A stretch of DNA of 31,272 nucleotides from NCBI GenBank assembly GCA_934402155.1, contig CAKRTP010000005.1, forward strand, positions 1 to 31,272, in the 5' to 3' direction. Positions 1-6,640 of the stretch are shown here, piece by piece (the first letter of the stretch is position 1; every line of letters begins with the position of its first letter). This stretch comes from an uncultured Blautia sp. Its GTDB lineage: Bacteria > Bacillota > Clostridia > Lachnospirales > Lachnospiraceae. Made by a program: the position numbers and the translations under genes. The notes below the pieces were generated by a model. It was not told the DNA's origin and searched no databases. It saw only the letters and a list, made by a program, of their open reading frames with translations.

Positions 1-706
1 GTTTGACATTTTTTCTTTTGTATAAAAGCAGTCCAAGCAGCATCCCAAGTCCCGGTCCCGGGTTCGTCTCAAGAAGGAAAAGAAGCGACCCTCCCGTCTG
101 CTCTGCCTGGCTCATTCCCAGCGGAACAAGAATCCCATGGTTCATGATATTGTTCAGGAAAAAAACCTTCGCCGGCTCGATCAGGACATTCAGGACTGCG
201 ATATAGCCATGCTCCAGGATCCAACCGATGCAGCTTCCGGCTGCTACTGCAAAGACAGTCACTGCTTCCGCCAGAAGATAATATTCCCCCACTGCAAGAA
301 CCGCCCCGGTGAGCCCCAGGAGCAGATTTCGGAACAGCATCTTGGTCTCTGCAAAACAGTCCTGCTCCAGAAATTCCCGTTCTTTTTTCCAGAGGTATCC
401 TCCGAGTGGTGCCGAGACCATTGCCCCAAAGATCCCTGCCTCCGGATCCCGCAGAAGGATCCCGCAGAGTGCCATGACTGCCGCCAGCCCTCCAAACGAA
501 TCGCTGAGAAGGTTTCCGCCCTCATAGGCGATCATGCATGGCAGGACATAGCGATAAGCAACCTGTGAGATCGCATAGATATCTTCATTCGGAAACCACC
601 CTTCGGTCTGGAATACCACAGACAGAAGACCGATAAAGACAAAAATGCCGATGTTTTTCATGATGATCCTTGAATAAAATTTTCCTGTTTTCTGTATCAC
701 ATTCAT
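1..706 (-). CDS. Mannitol-family PTS EIIC paralogue, partial at left edge
   Basis: Membrane permease domain of a phosphotransferase sugar transporter. The minus strand is open from an ATG at 706 to the window edge (235 codons seen), so the C-terminus lies outside. It aligns by eye with the neighbouring EIICB along its length: TEGWFPNE against ETGWCPNE, IEPAKVFFLNNIMNHGIL against IEPAKVLFLNNAINHGIL, and ETNPGPGLG against EANPGPGLG. The sequence between these anchors is clearly diverged. The start has a GGGGGAA ribosome site 5-10 bases upstream. The conserved GGIHEIYF substrate motif and any EIIB domain would be beyond the edge, so completeness cannot be judged. Its position just downstream of the EIICB suggests a tandem duplication or a specialised second permease; the substrate is unknown. 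Confidence 0.82.
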   Translation of the reverse strand, partial: MNVIQKTGKFYSRIIMKNIGIFVFIGLLSVVFQTEGWFPNEDIYAISQVAYRYVLPCMIAYEGGNLLSDSFGGLAAVMALCGILLRDPEAGIFGAMVSAPLGGYLWKKEREFLEQDCFAETKMLFRNLLLGLTGAVLAVGEYYLLAEAVTVFAVAAGSCIGWILEHGYIAVLNVLIEPAKVFFLNNIMNHGILVPLGMSQAEQTGGSLLFLLETNPGPGLGMLLGLLLYKRKNVK

Positions 707-771
707 AACGTTCCCCCGCGTCAGACAGACTCCCCGCCGCCTGTCTGCTACCCGTTTTAATTCTGTAAATA

Positions 772-801
772 ATTTTATCATACAACAATCCCACCCGTCA
801 A
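772..801 (-). promoter_or_regulatory. Probable promoter of the EIIC paralogue
   Basis: On the minus strand TTGACG (801-796) and TAAAAT (777-772) are separated by 18 bp. A perfect 7-bp hairpin CAGACAG/CTGTCTG (722-728/741-747) follows in the leader, just upstream of the ribosome site. This suggests the paralogue can be transcribed separately from the upstream EIICB gene. Confidence 0.5.
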
Positions 802-879
802 TTCGCTCCGGTTAAGGCGCATAACCAACGTGTGGGATATGTTGCGGTTATATTAAAATTTTAGAGGGCATCTGATAAA

Positions 880-2277
880 TTATAAATTTCTCTTTTTCAG
901 ATCTTCTACCAGTGTTGCATATTCCGGTGCAGCAAGGAAGTTTGTGATCAGGATGCGCTCTGCATTCGGATTGCTGTGTGCTGCGCGCTCTCCCAGTTCC
1001 TCATGTGTGACAACGATCTGTACATCTGCCGGGATGCTGGATACCGGAGTGTGGATGACTTCGATTCCCTCAAGACCTGCTGCTGCAAGTTTTTTCTTGA
1101 GAACCGTTGCGCCCATTGCGCTGGAGCCCATTCCTGCATCGCATGCAAAAGCGATCTTTGTTACTTTTCCTGTATTTGCTGCCGGTACAGTGGCTGCTGT
1201 TTCTGCTGCAATTCCTTTTGCCTGTTTTTTCATGGCATCTTTCTGACGCTGTGCATCTTCCAGAGATGTATCCTTGCCCATGAATTTGAGGATCGGCACG
1301 GAGATTGCAAAGGAGACAAGTGCTGCCACTGCAACACCGACGATCAGTCCAAAATAGCTGTGTTTTTCTGCCATCATCATGATCGCGATGATACTTCCCG
1401 GTGAAGCCGGTGCAGTAAGACCTACGTTAAATAAGTTGAAGCAGAAGATTCCACTTGCGCCGCCTGCGATGACAGAGATCAGAAGCAGCGGGTTCATAAG
1501 GATGTACGGGAAATAGATTTCATGGATTCCGCCGAGGAAGTGGATGATCACTGCTCCAGGTGCAGAGCTCTTCGCATTTCCCTTGCCTGCGATACAGTAA
1601 GCAAGCAGGATTCCAAGTCCCGGTCCCGGGTTTGCTTCAAGCAGGAAGAAAATGGATTTTCCCGTTTCCTCTACCTGCTGGATTCCCATTGGGGATAAGA
1701 TTCCGTGGTTGATCGCGTTGTTTAAGAATAATACTTTTGCAGGTTCGATAAAGATACTTGCCAGAGGAAGAAGTCCGTGTGAAACAAAGACATCTACACC
1801 GGCTCTCATAACGGAGTTCATTCCTGTTACGAGCGGGGCAACTCCATACATGGCAAGACATGCAAGGATCGCACCGATGATACCAAGTGAAAAGTTATTT
1901 ACCAGCATTTCAAAGCCGACTTTGATGTGACCCTCAACTGCTTTGTCAAATTTCTTGATAATCCATGCAGCCAGCGGTCCGACGATCATGGCACCGATGA
2001 ACATCGGGATGTCAGAACCGACGATCACACCCATGGTCGCAATCGCACCGATCACGCCGCCGCGCTGTCCTGCTACGGCAGAACCGCCAGTGTATGCGAT
2101 CAGAAGCGGCAGCAGTACGGTTGACATCGGAGTTACAAACTGTGCGAGTTTCTCATTCGGACACCATCCTGTCTCGATAAAAAGCGCTGTGATGAGCCCC
2201 CATGCGATGAATGCGCCGATGTTCGGCATGACCATTCCGCTCAAAAACCTTCCAAATACCTGAACTTTTTCTTTCAT
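880..2277 (-). CDS. mtlA: PTS mannitol transporter subunit EIICB
   Basis: Imports and phosphorylates mannitol (or a close polyol) at the cytoplasmic membrane. The 465-residue protein has an N-terminal EIIC membrane domain (about 1-335) with NNAINHGIL (186-194) and the GGIHEIYF substrate motif (249-256). An Ala/Lys-rich linker follows, then a C-terminal EIIB domain with the P-loop ACDAGMGSSAMGA. Cys379 in that loop is the expected phosphorylated residue. There is no EIIA domain, as is usual in Firmicutes where MtlF is separate; no mtlF, mtlD or mtlR lies in the window. The start at 2277 has GAGGTG upstream. It has its own promoter and a roughly 120-nt leader in which this ribosome site can pair with an upstream sequence (see 2283-2372). 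Mannitol is the best guess from homology; another hexitol is possible. Confidence 0.93.
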   Translation of the reverse strand: MKEKVQVFGRFLSGMVMPNIGAFIAWGLITALFIETGWCPNEKLAQFVTPMSTVLLPLLIAYTGGSAVAGQRGGVIGAIATMGVIVGSDIPMFIGAMIVGPLAAWIIKKFDKAVEGHIKVGFEMLVNNFSLGIIGAILACLAMYGVAPLVTGMNSVMRAGVDVFVSHGLLPLASIFIEPAKVLFLNNAINHGILSPMGIQQVEETGKSIFFLLEANPGPGLGILLAYCIAGKGNAKSSAPGAVIIHFLGGIHEIYFPYILMNPLLLISVIAGGASGIFCFNLFNVGLTAPASPGSIIAIMMMAEKHSYFGLIVGVAVAALVSFAISVPILKFMGKDTSLEDAQRQKDAMKKQAKGIAAETAATVPAANTGKVTKIAFACDAGMGSSAMGATVLKKKLAAAGLEGIEVIHTPVSSIPADVQIVVTHEELGERAAHSNPNAERILITNFLAAPEYATLVEDLKKRNL

Positions 2278-2282
2278 TGTGT

Positions 2283-2372
2283 TTACACCTCATTTTGATT
2301 TTTTAGTGGACGGATTTCCTTCTCTTTTTCCGTCAGTTTCATTTTCTTTTACTCTTTTTTCCTGAGGTGTAA
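2283..2372 (-). promoter_or_regulatory. mtlA leader with ribosome-site-sequestering inverted repeat
   Basis: The minus-strand leader carries TTACACCTCA (2372-2363) and its exact complement TGAGGTGTAA (2292-2283). The second arm contains the Shine-Dalgarno site of mtlA. Pairing of the arms would close a 70-nt loop and hide the ribosome site. A near-perfect 16-bp palindrome GTAACTGGCCGGTTAC (2384-2369) touches the first arm and could be an operator. The loop holds a smaller stem GACGGA/TCCGTC (2309-2314/2329-2334). Confidence 0.45.
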
Positions 2373-2402
2373 CCGGCCAGTTACTCTCTTCTTGATGAGT
2401 TC

Positions 2403-2432
2403 ATTATAGCGAAAAACCATTGTACTTTTCAA
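2403..2432 (-). promoter_or_regulatory. mtlA promoter
   Basis: Minus-strand TTGAAA (2432-2427) and TATAAT (2408-2403) with an 18-bp spacer. Transcription would start near 2396, giving a leader of about 120 nt before the mtlA start. The promoter sits directly after the terminator of the preceding gene. Confidence 0.7.
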
Positions 2433-2433
2433 G

Positions 2434-2477
2434 AAATAGAAAAAGAGATTTGGCACCATCCCTTAGTGCCAAATCTC
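2434..2477 (-). terminator. Rho-independent terminator of the small secreted protein gene
   Basis: A perfect 12-bp stem GAGATTTGGCAC/GTGCCAAATCTC (2445-2456/2466-2477) with a 9-nt loop is followed by TTTTT on the minus strand. It lies 22 nt past the stop codon of the gene at 2500-3039. Confidence 0.9.
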
Positions 2478-2499
2478 CTTAATGCTTGTTAGACTGTCC

Positions 2500-3039
2500 C
2501 TAACATCTGTTGCGTTTGTTGACAAAATAATTCAGGATCCCACCGCCAACGATGATCACCATTGCAACGCCAACGACTCTCTTGGCTGCCTCCTGCGGGA
2601 GCTGGCTTTTGGAGCCGATGGAATCTGAATAAAAAGTCAGCGTATATTCGATCTCGTGAGGTGCCCCCATCGCCGTGGTGTCTGCGATCACCGGCATTGC
2701 CTCATCAAGTGTAAGGATCGGGATCTCAAATACAGAGTTCATGCCCTCCTCATTGGTCGGAAGATATTTCTCTCCGTCCACGATCATGTAGTCATAGTTG
2801 GAACTGCTCCACTGGATCTGTGCATATCCCATTCCGTCCTTCACAGTAAAAAGTGTCGGGGAAGTCAAGCTCGCCTTGCCGCTTCCGCCCTCCAGATCTA
2901 CCTGGATGGAATATTCTCCATCTTCTTTATCAAATTCGACAGCCGCATCTCCTGCTGCCAGGCAGACAGACGGCACGATACCCGCGGATAAAACCACACT
3001 CAGAGAGCAGACGGCAAATAATTTCTTATAGCTGTACAT
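2500..3039 (-). CDS. Small secreted, C-terminally membrane-anchored protein (NEAT-like?)
   Basis: A 179-residue surface protein. A signal peptide (about 1-29, positively charged MYSYKK start, hydrophobic core, cleavage after CLAAG) leads to one extracellular beta-rich domain (about 30-150). A hydrophobic segment (about 154-172) and a basic tail ending KRNRC then anchor it in the membrane. There is no LPXTG motif. The domain has the pattern GEYSIQVDLEGGSGKASLTSP and then WSSSNYDYMIVDGEKY. I associate this layout with small Clostridia surface proteins resembling NEAT or iron-transporter domains, but the assignment is from memory and not certain. It is transcribed divergently from cbiL and the ABC genes from an overlapping promoter, which hints at a role linked to metal or corrinoid uptake. 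The function is otherwise unknown. Confidence 0.85.
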   Translation of the reverse strand: MYSYKKLFAVCSLSVVLSAGIVPSVCLAAGDAAVEFDKEDGEYSIQVDLEGGSGKASLTSPTLFTVKDGMGYAQIQWSSSNYDYMIVDGEKYLPTNEEGMNSVFEIPILTLDEAMPVIADTTAMGAPHEIEYTLTFYSDSIGSKSQLPQEAAKRVVGVAMVIIVGGGILNYFVNKRNRC

Positions 3040-3074
3040 TATATTTCAAACTCCATTTCTTTTCTTTAAGAAGT

Positions 3075-3103
3075 ACTATATCACAGTAAATCCCACATTG
3101 CAA
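3075..3103 (-). promoter_or_regulatory. Promoter of the secreted protein gene, sharing its -35 with cbiL
   Basis: Minus-strand TTGCAA (3103-3098) and TATAGT (3080-3075) with a 17-bp spacer. TTGCAA is its own reverse complement and is also the -35 of the cbiL promoter on the other strand. Confidence 0.65.
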
Positions 3104-3126
3104 ACTATATACAATTCTAGTATAAT
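3098..3126 (+). promoter_or_regulatory. cbiL promoter
   Basis: TTGCAA (3098-3103) and a perfect TATAAT (3121-3126) with an optimal 17-bp spacer. The leader is about 50 nt, too short for a cobalamin riboswitch. Confidence 0.75.
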
Positions 3127-3184
3127 AAAAGGAATGCGATTTTTACCAAAAAAATATTTTAATATAATCAGGAGGTTTGTACCA

Positions 3185-3871
3185 ATGAAAGGAATTTTAT
3201 ATGGCGTAGGCGTCGGACCTGGGGATCCGGAATTAATGACACTGAAGGCAGTCCGCATGATCCGCGAGAATGAGATCATCGCAGTACCGGGAGCAGATGT
3301 CAAAGAAACCGTTGCTTACAAGATCGCAGTTCAGGCAGTGCCGGAATTAGCCGACAAAGAACTTCTTCCGATCTACATGCCAATGACACATGATGCAGAA
3401 GAACTGGAAGAAAATCACGCAAAAGGAGCCAAAACACTGGAAGCCTGCCTTGATCAGGGCAAAAACGTTGTTTTCCTGACTCTTGGAGACCCATGTGTGT
3501 ATTCTACCTTCTCTTATCTCCAGCACCGTGTGGAAGCAGACGGATATCATACAGAGCTTGTAAGCGGAATCACTTCTTTCTGTGCTGCTGCTGCCCGTCT
3601 GAATGTTTCTCTTTCTGAGTGGAACGAACAGCTTCACATCGTACCGGCTGTCCATCGTCTTGACAACGATCTCAGTGAATCCGGCAATTATGTACTTATG
3701 AAATCCGGCAAAAAAATGAATCAGGTTAAGGAGATCCTCGCAAAGAGCGGACGCGATGTCCTGATGGTCGAAAACTGCGGTATGCCTCAGGAACATATCT
3801 ACAGAAGTGTTGAAGAAATTCCGGATGATGCAGGTTACTATTCCCTGATCATCGCAAAGGAGAAAAAATGA
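3185..3871 (+). CDS. cbiL: Cobalt-factor II / precorrin-2 C20-methyltransferase
   Basis: Transfers a methyl group from S-adenosylmethionine to C20 of cobalt-factor II, an early corrin-ring step. The 228-residue protein matches the tetrapyrrole methylase family: N-terminal YGVGVGPGDPELMTLKA, then FLTLGDPCVYSTFSYL and a SGITSFCAAAARL segment. These are the conserved SAM-pocket loops. The ATG at 3185 is chosen because AGGAGG (3170-3175) lies 9 nt upstream; an in-frame ATG at 3098 falls inside the promoter. The gene is separate from the other corrin genes, has its own promoter, and its stop overlaps the next start by 4 nt (ATGA). That implies translational coupling to an ABC transporter. Confidence 0.95.
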   Translation: MKGILYGVGVGPGDPELMTLKAVRMIRENEIIAVPGADVKETVAYKIAVQAVPELADKELLPIYMPMTHDAEELEENHAKGAKTLEACLDQGKNVVFLTLGDPCVYSTFSYLQHRVEADGYHTELVSGITSFCAAAARLNVSLSEWNEQLHIVPAVHRLDNDLSESGNYVLMKSGKKMNQVKEILAKSGRDVLMVENCGMPQEHIYRSVEEIPDDAGYYSLIIAKEKK

Positions 3872-4713
3872 TCGAAACCAGAAATCTGACCAAGACCTTT
3901 GATGATTTCACTGCGGTGGATTCTCTGGATCTCAGAATTGAAACAGGAGAGTTTTTCGGTCTTCTTGGTCCAAACGGTGCAGGAAAGACAACGACGATCA
4001 GTCTTCTTTCCACCTTGCTCCTTCCTACAAAAGGAGAGATCCTGATCGATGGTCAGACACTGAAACGAAACCGCCCGGATCTGAAACGCAAGATCAGCGT
4101 GATCACCCAGGAATATTCCATGCGTCAGGATATGACCATGGACGAGATCATGGAATATCAGGGAAGACTTTATTTCATGTCCCGCAAAGAGATACGGGAG
4201 CGGACTGAGGAACTTCTGGAGTTCTGTGATCTGATCAAATTCCGTAAACGTACCGTCCGCAAACTTTCCGGAGGTATGAAGCGCAAACTGATGGTCTGCC
4301 GTGCACTTCTGACAGACCCGGAGATTCTTCTTCTTGATGAGCCGACTGCCGGCATGGATGCACTTTCCAGACGTCAGATGTGGAATCTTCTGCGCAAGCT
4401 GAACGGCAAAAACCTGACGATCCTTCTGACCACACACTATATGGAAGAGGCACAGAACCTCTGCAACCGCGTAGCCCTTATGGATCACGGCAGACTTGAA
4501 GAAGTCAATACTCCTTCCGGTCTGATCGAAAGTCTCGGTGCCTACACAATCGATGAGCCGGGGCCTGATGGAAATACTGTAAGCCGCTATTTTCACAGCC
4601 GCCAGGAGGCCATTGCCTGTCTGTCCTCCCTTACAGGACAGGCTTCTCTTCGTGAAACCACTCTGGAAGATGTTTTTGTGGAACGGGCAGGTCGTCACCT
4701 GATGCCGTCATAA
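3868..4713 (+). CDS. ABC transporter ATP-binding protein (ABC-2/NodI-DrrA type)
   Basis: Cytoplasmic ATPase that powers the membrane partner encoded next. The 281-residue protein has Walker A GPNGAGKT (34-41), signature LSGGM (133-137), Walker B ILLLDE (153-158) and the switch histidine in LLTTH (190). After the ATPase core there is a C-terminal extension of about 60 residues, as in DrrA/NatA-like exporters. Its start overlaps the cbiL stop by 4 nt. Family membership points to export or multisubstrate ABC-2 systems rather than cobalt import, which normally uses Cbi/ECF components. The substrate is unknown; a corrinoid- or tetrapyrrole-related role is suggested only by the cbiL linkage. Confidence 0.9.
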   Translation: MIETRNLTKTFDDFTAVDSLDLRIETGEFFGLLGPNGAGKTTTISLLSTLLLPTKGEILIDGQTLKRNRPDLKRKISVITQEYSMRQDMTMDEIMEYQGRLYFMSRKEIRERTEELLEFCDLIKFRKRTVRKLSGGMKRKLMVCRALLTDPEILLLDEPTAGMDALSRRQMWNLLRKLNGKNLTILLTTHYMEEAQNLCNRVALMDHGRLEEVNTPSGLIESLGAYTIDEPGPDGNTVSRYFHSRQEAIACLSSLTGQASLRETTLEDVFVERAGRHLMPS

Positions 4714-4729
4714 AGAAGAGGAGGAGCAA

Positions 4730-5461
4730 ATGGGAATTATAACAATTTTATGGGAAAAATGGGTGGAATTCCGCAGAGATTTCTACAAGATCACTCTGGC
4801 AGCCATGATCGCACCTCTGATGTATCTTGTTGTCTTCGGAATGGGGATCCAGACGACATCTCACGGACAGCCGTATCTGAATTTTCTTATCCCGGGTGTC
4901 GTATCTCTGACAACTATGAACGGAAGCTTTAATGCCATTGCCCAGAATCTGAATGTCCAGAGATTATATGAGAAGGCCTTCGATCAGGTCATGATCTCCC
5001 CGACACCTCTGTGGCAGTTTATTGCAGGGCAGATCATTGGCGGAAGTCTTCGTGGATTCTATGCCGGAGGTGTGATTCTGGTCCTGACTCTGCCGATCGA
5101 TACCGGCCTTATTTTTAACGGCTGGTCTTTTCTGGTGATGTTTTTAAACGGTGCTGTATTTTCCGCGATAGGTGTTGTGGTCTCTTTCCTTGCAAAGAAC
5201 CACGCAGACGTACCGCGTTTTTCCAACTACATCATCATGCCGATGGCTTATCTGTGCAATACCTTTTTCTCCACAGAAAAGCTTCCCGGACTTGTCGGAA
5301 AATTCGTATCTGCGCTTCCGCTTTCCCAGACAAGCCACATGATCCGAAGCATTTCTGCCGGTGAGGGATTTGCAGCTTCCGGAATCATGATCCTGCTTAC
5401 CTATCTTCTGGTATTTACAGGGATTGCATCCTGGTTTATCTATAAGAAGAAAAATCTGTAA
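4730..5461 (+). CDS. ABC-2 type transporter permease
   Basis: Integral membrane partner of the preceding ATPase, 243 residues with about six hydrophobic segments. An early segment reads MIAPLMYLVVFGMGIQ and the last is LLTYLLVFTGIASWFIYKKK, a normal ABC-2 ending. GAGGAGG precedes the ATG at a good distance, and the gap from the ATPase gene is 16 nt. Its TAA stop (5459-5461) lies inside the left terminal repeat of the MITE-like element at 5457-5601. The last codon or codons may therefore have been set by that insertion. The family contains NodJ-like exporters; the substrate is not deducible. Confidence 0.9.
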   Translation: MGIITILWEKWVEFRRDFYKITLAAMIAPLMYLVVFGMGIQTTSHGQPYLNFLIPGVVSLTTMNGSFNAIAQNLNVQRLYEKAFDQVMISPTPLWQFIAGQIIGGSLRGFYAGGVILVLTLPIDTGLIFNGWSFLVMFLNGAVFSAIGVVVSFLAKNHADVPRFSNYIIMPMAYLCNTFFSTEKLPGLVGKFVSALPLSQTSHMIRSISAGEGFAASGIMILLTYLLVFTGIASWFIYKKKNL

Positions 5462-5601
5462 CTGTTCAGTACCCTCACAGTTACGAGTCAAAATGCATTC
5501 CAGATCACCTTCGGTGATAGCATTTTGCCTTGTATGTCTCGGGATTTTGGCAAAAAACATGCCAAAACACCTCGCGGGATACTACCTACTAAATAGTTAC
5601 A
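5457..5601. mobile_element. MITE-like element with terminal inverted repeats, 145 bp
   Basis: The ends are TGTAACTGTTCAGTA (5457-5471) and, on the opposite strand, TGTAACTATTTAGTA (5601-5587), matching at 13 of 15 positions. Three hairpins fill the interior. TAACTGT/ACAGTTA spans 5459-5465/5477-5483. CAAAATGC/GCATTTTG spans 5489-5496/5520-5527 and encloses ATCACC/GGTGAT at 5504-5509/5513-5518. TTTTGGCA/TGCCAAAA spans 5545-5552/5560-5567. There is no coding capacity. A 23-nt stretch (5487-5509) recurs identically at 26682-26704. I see no clear target-site duplication. It fits a nonautonomous miniature transposon or a structured extragenic repeat. Confidence 0.6.
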
Positions 5602-5611
5602 AGAATCTTTA

Positions 5612-5665
5612 AATAAAAAATACCCGCCGGATCGATCGACTGCGATCACCGGCGGGCATTTTTTC
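5612..5665. terminator. Bidirectional terminator between the ABC permease and pdxK
   Basis: GC-rich stem CCCGCCGG/CCGGCGGG (5623-5630/5649-5656), with possible extra ATCG/CGAT pairs inside, flanked by an A run on the left and TTTTTT on the right. It can end transcription from both converging units. Confidence 0.88.
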
Positions 5666-5667
5666 TG

Positions 5668-6537
5668 TTATTTTACATCTGCAAGCTCATAAAGATACGT
5701 TTCAAAGCAGATTCCTTCATTTCGGTCTGTTCCCTCTTTTACTGCATCATGGATTCCTTTTGCAAGGAAATTGACTGCCTTCTGCACAGATAAAGCGATA
5801 TCTCTCCCTTTGACCATATCAGCGCAGAGTACGGAAGCAAAAAGATCTCCCGTTCCTGAATAGCTGCCGCCTTCTTTTTTTGTTGTTATCCATATCTGGC
5901 TGTTTTTCTGACAGATCAGATTGCTGATATATTTCTGTCGGTCTTCGTTTTCATGACTGATGCCTGTGATAACAACCTCTGCCTGAAATTTTTCTGTAAG
6001 CAGTCTTCCTGTAGTCTGAACGTATTCCAGAAGTGCATCTGTACTCAAACCGGCAAGCTTCTGCCATTCTTCATGCATCCTTCCGCTTCCATAGAGAAGC
6101 AGGAGTGCTTCCGTGACATTCGGTGTGATCACTGCTGCCTCCCTGACCAGAAGCCGCATCTTCTCACACAGTTCTTCTGTATAAACTGAATATTCCTCGC
6201 CGTCATCACCCATGACCGGATCTACCAGAACCTTTGTCTCTTTACTTTTGAATCTCTGTATAAACTCCACTGCCTTGTCTGCCTGAGAAGCATCTGCCAG
6301 AAAGCCGGTATAAATGCCCTCCGGCCGGAAATCCATCTTCTGCCATTCATCCATCAGAATATCCATGCGGTCCGTATAGTCGTCACAATAATAGGATGGA
6401 AATCCGGTCTGTGCGCTCAGAACTGCTGTAGGAAGCGGACATGCCTGTACTCCCATCACTGAAATAACCGGGATCGCCGCTGTCAGAGAACATTTTCCCA
6501 TCCCGGACAGATCATTGAGAACTGCAATTTTCTTCAA
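5668..6537 (-). CDS. pdxK: Pyridoxal/pyridoxamine kinase
   Basis: Phosphorylates pyridoxal, pyridoxamine or pyridoxine with ATP in the PLP salvage pathway. The 289-residue protein has the PdxK/PdxY layout: N-terminal VLNDLSGMGKCSLTAAIPV, then VLVDPVMGDDGEEY, ITPNVTEALLL, and the GTGDLFASVL anion-hole/catalytic-Asp motif near the C-terminus. The start codon is TTG at 6537, preceded by AGGGAG 8 nt upstream; no ATG lies nearby in frame. It is divergent from a PdxR-type regulator 103 bp away, which strongly suggests B6-responsive control. The pdxY-type annotation is equally possible. Confidence 0.9.
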   Translation of the reverse strand: MKKIAVLNDLSGMGKCSLTAAIPVISVMGVQACPLPTAVLSAQTGFPSYYCDDYTDRMDILMDEWQKMDFRPEGIYTGFLADASQADKAVEFIQRFKSKETKVLVDPVMGDDGEEYSVYTEELCEKMRLLVREAAVITPNVTEALLLLYGSGRMHEEWQKLAGLSTDALLEYVQTTGRLLTEKFQAEVVITGISHENEDRQKYISNLICQKNSQIWITTKKEGGSYSGTGDLFASVLCADMVKGRDIALSVQKAVNFLAKGIHDAVKEGTDRNEGICFETYLYELADVK

Positions 6538-6640
6538 AGTAATTCTCCCTATCTTGCTTTTTTTTATATTCTGATTTAGAATAACACCTGAATGTACATC
6601 AAAAAAGAACCACTTTTATTCATTTTTCAGGGGACAGTTT
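6538..6640. promoter_or_regulatory. Divergent control region between pdxK and the PdxR-type gene
   Basis: A 103-bp AT-rich spacer with the inverted repeat ATTCTGATTTAGAAT near its pdxK side. On the plus strand TTGCTT...AGAATA with an 18-bp spacer is a candidate promoter. No -10/-35 pair on the minus strand is convincing. PdxR-type regulators usually bind between the two divergent genes, so operators are expected here but not resolved. Confidence 0.4.

Noticed and set aside
823..854. Hairpin ATAACC/GGTTAT downstream of mtlA as a terminator
   Set aside because: The stem is short with a bulge, and no T run follows on the minus strand.
3838..4698. A long minus-strand reading frame of 286 codons opposite the ABC ATPase gene
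   Set aside because: The plus strand has all ABC motifs. The minus frame lacks a ribosome site and resembles no family, so it is a shadow of codon bias.
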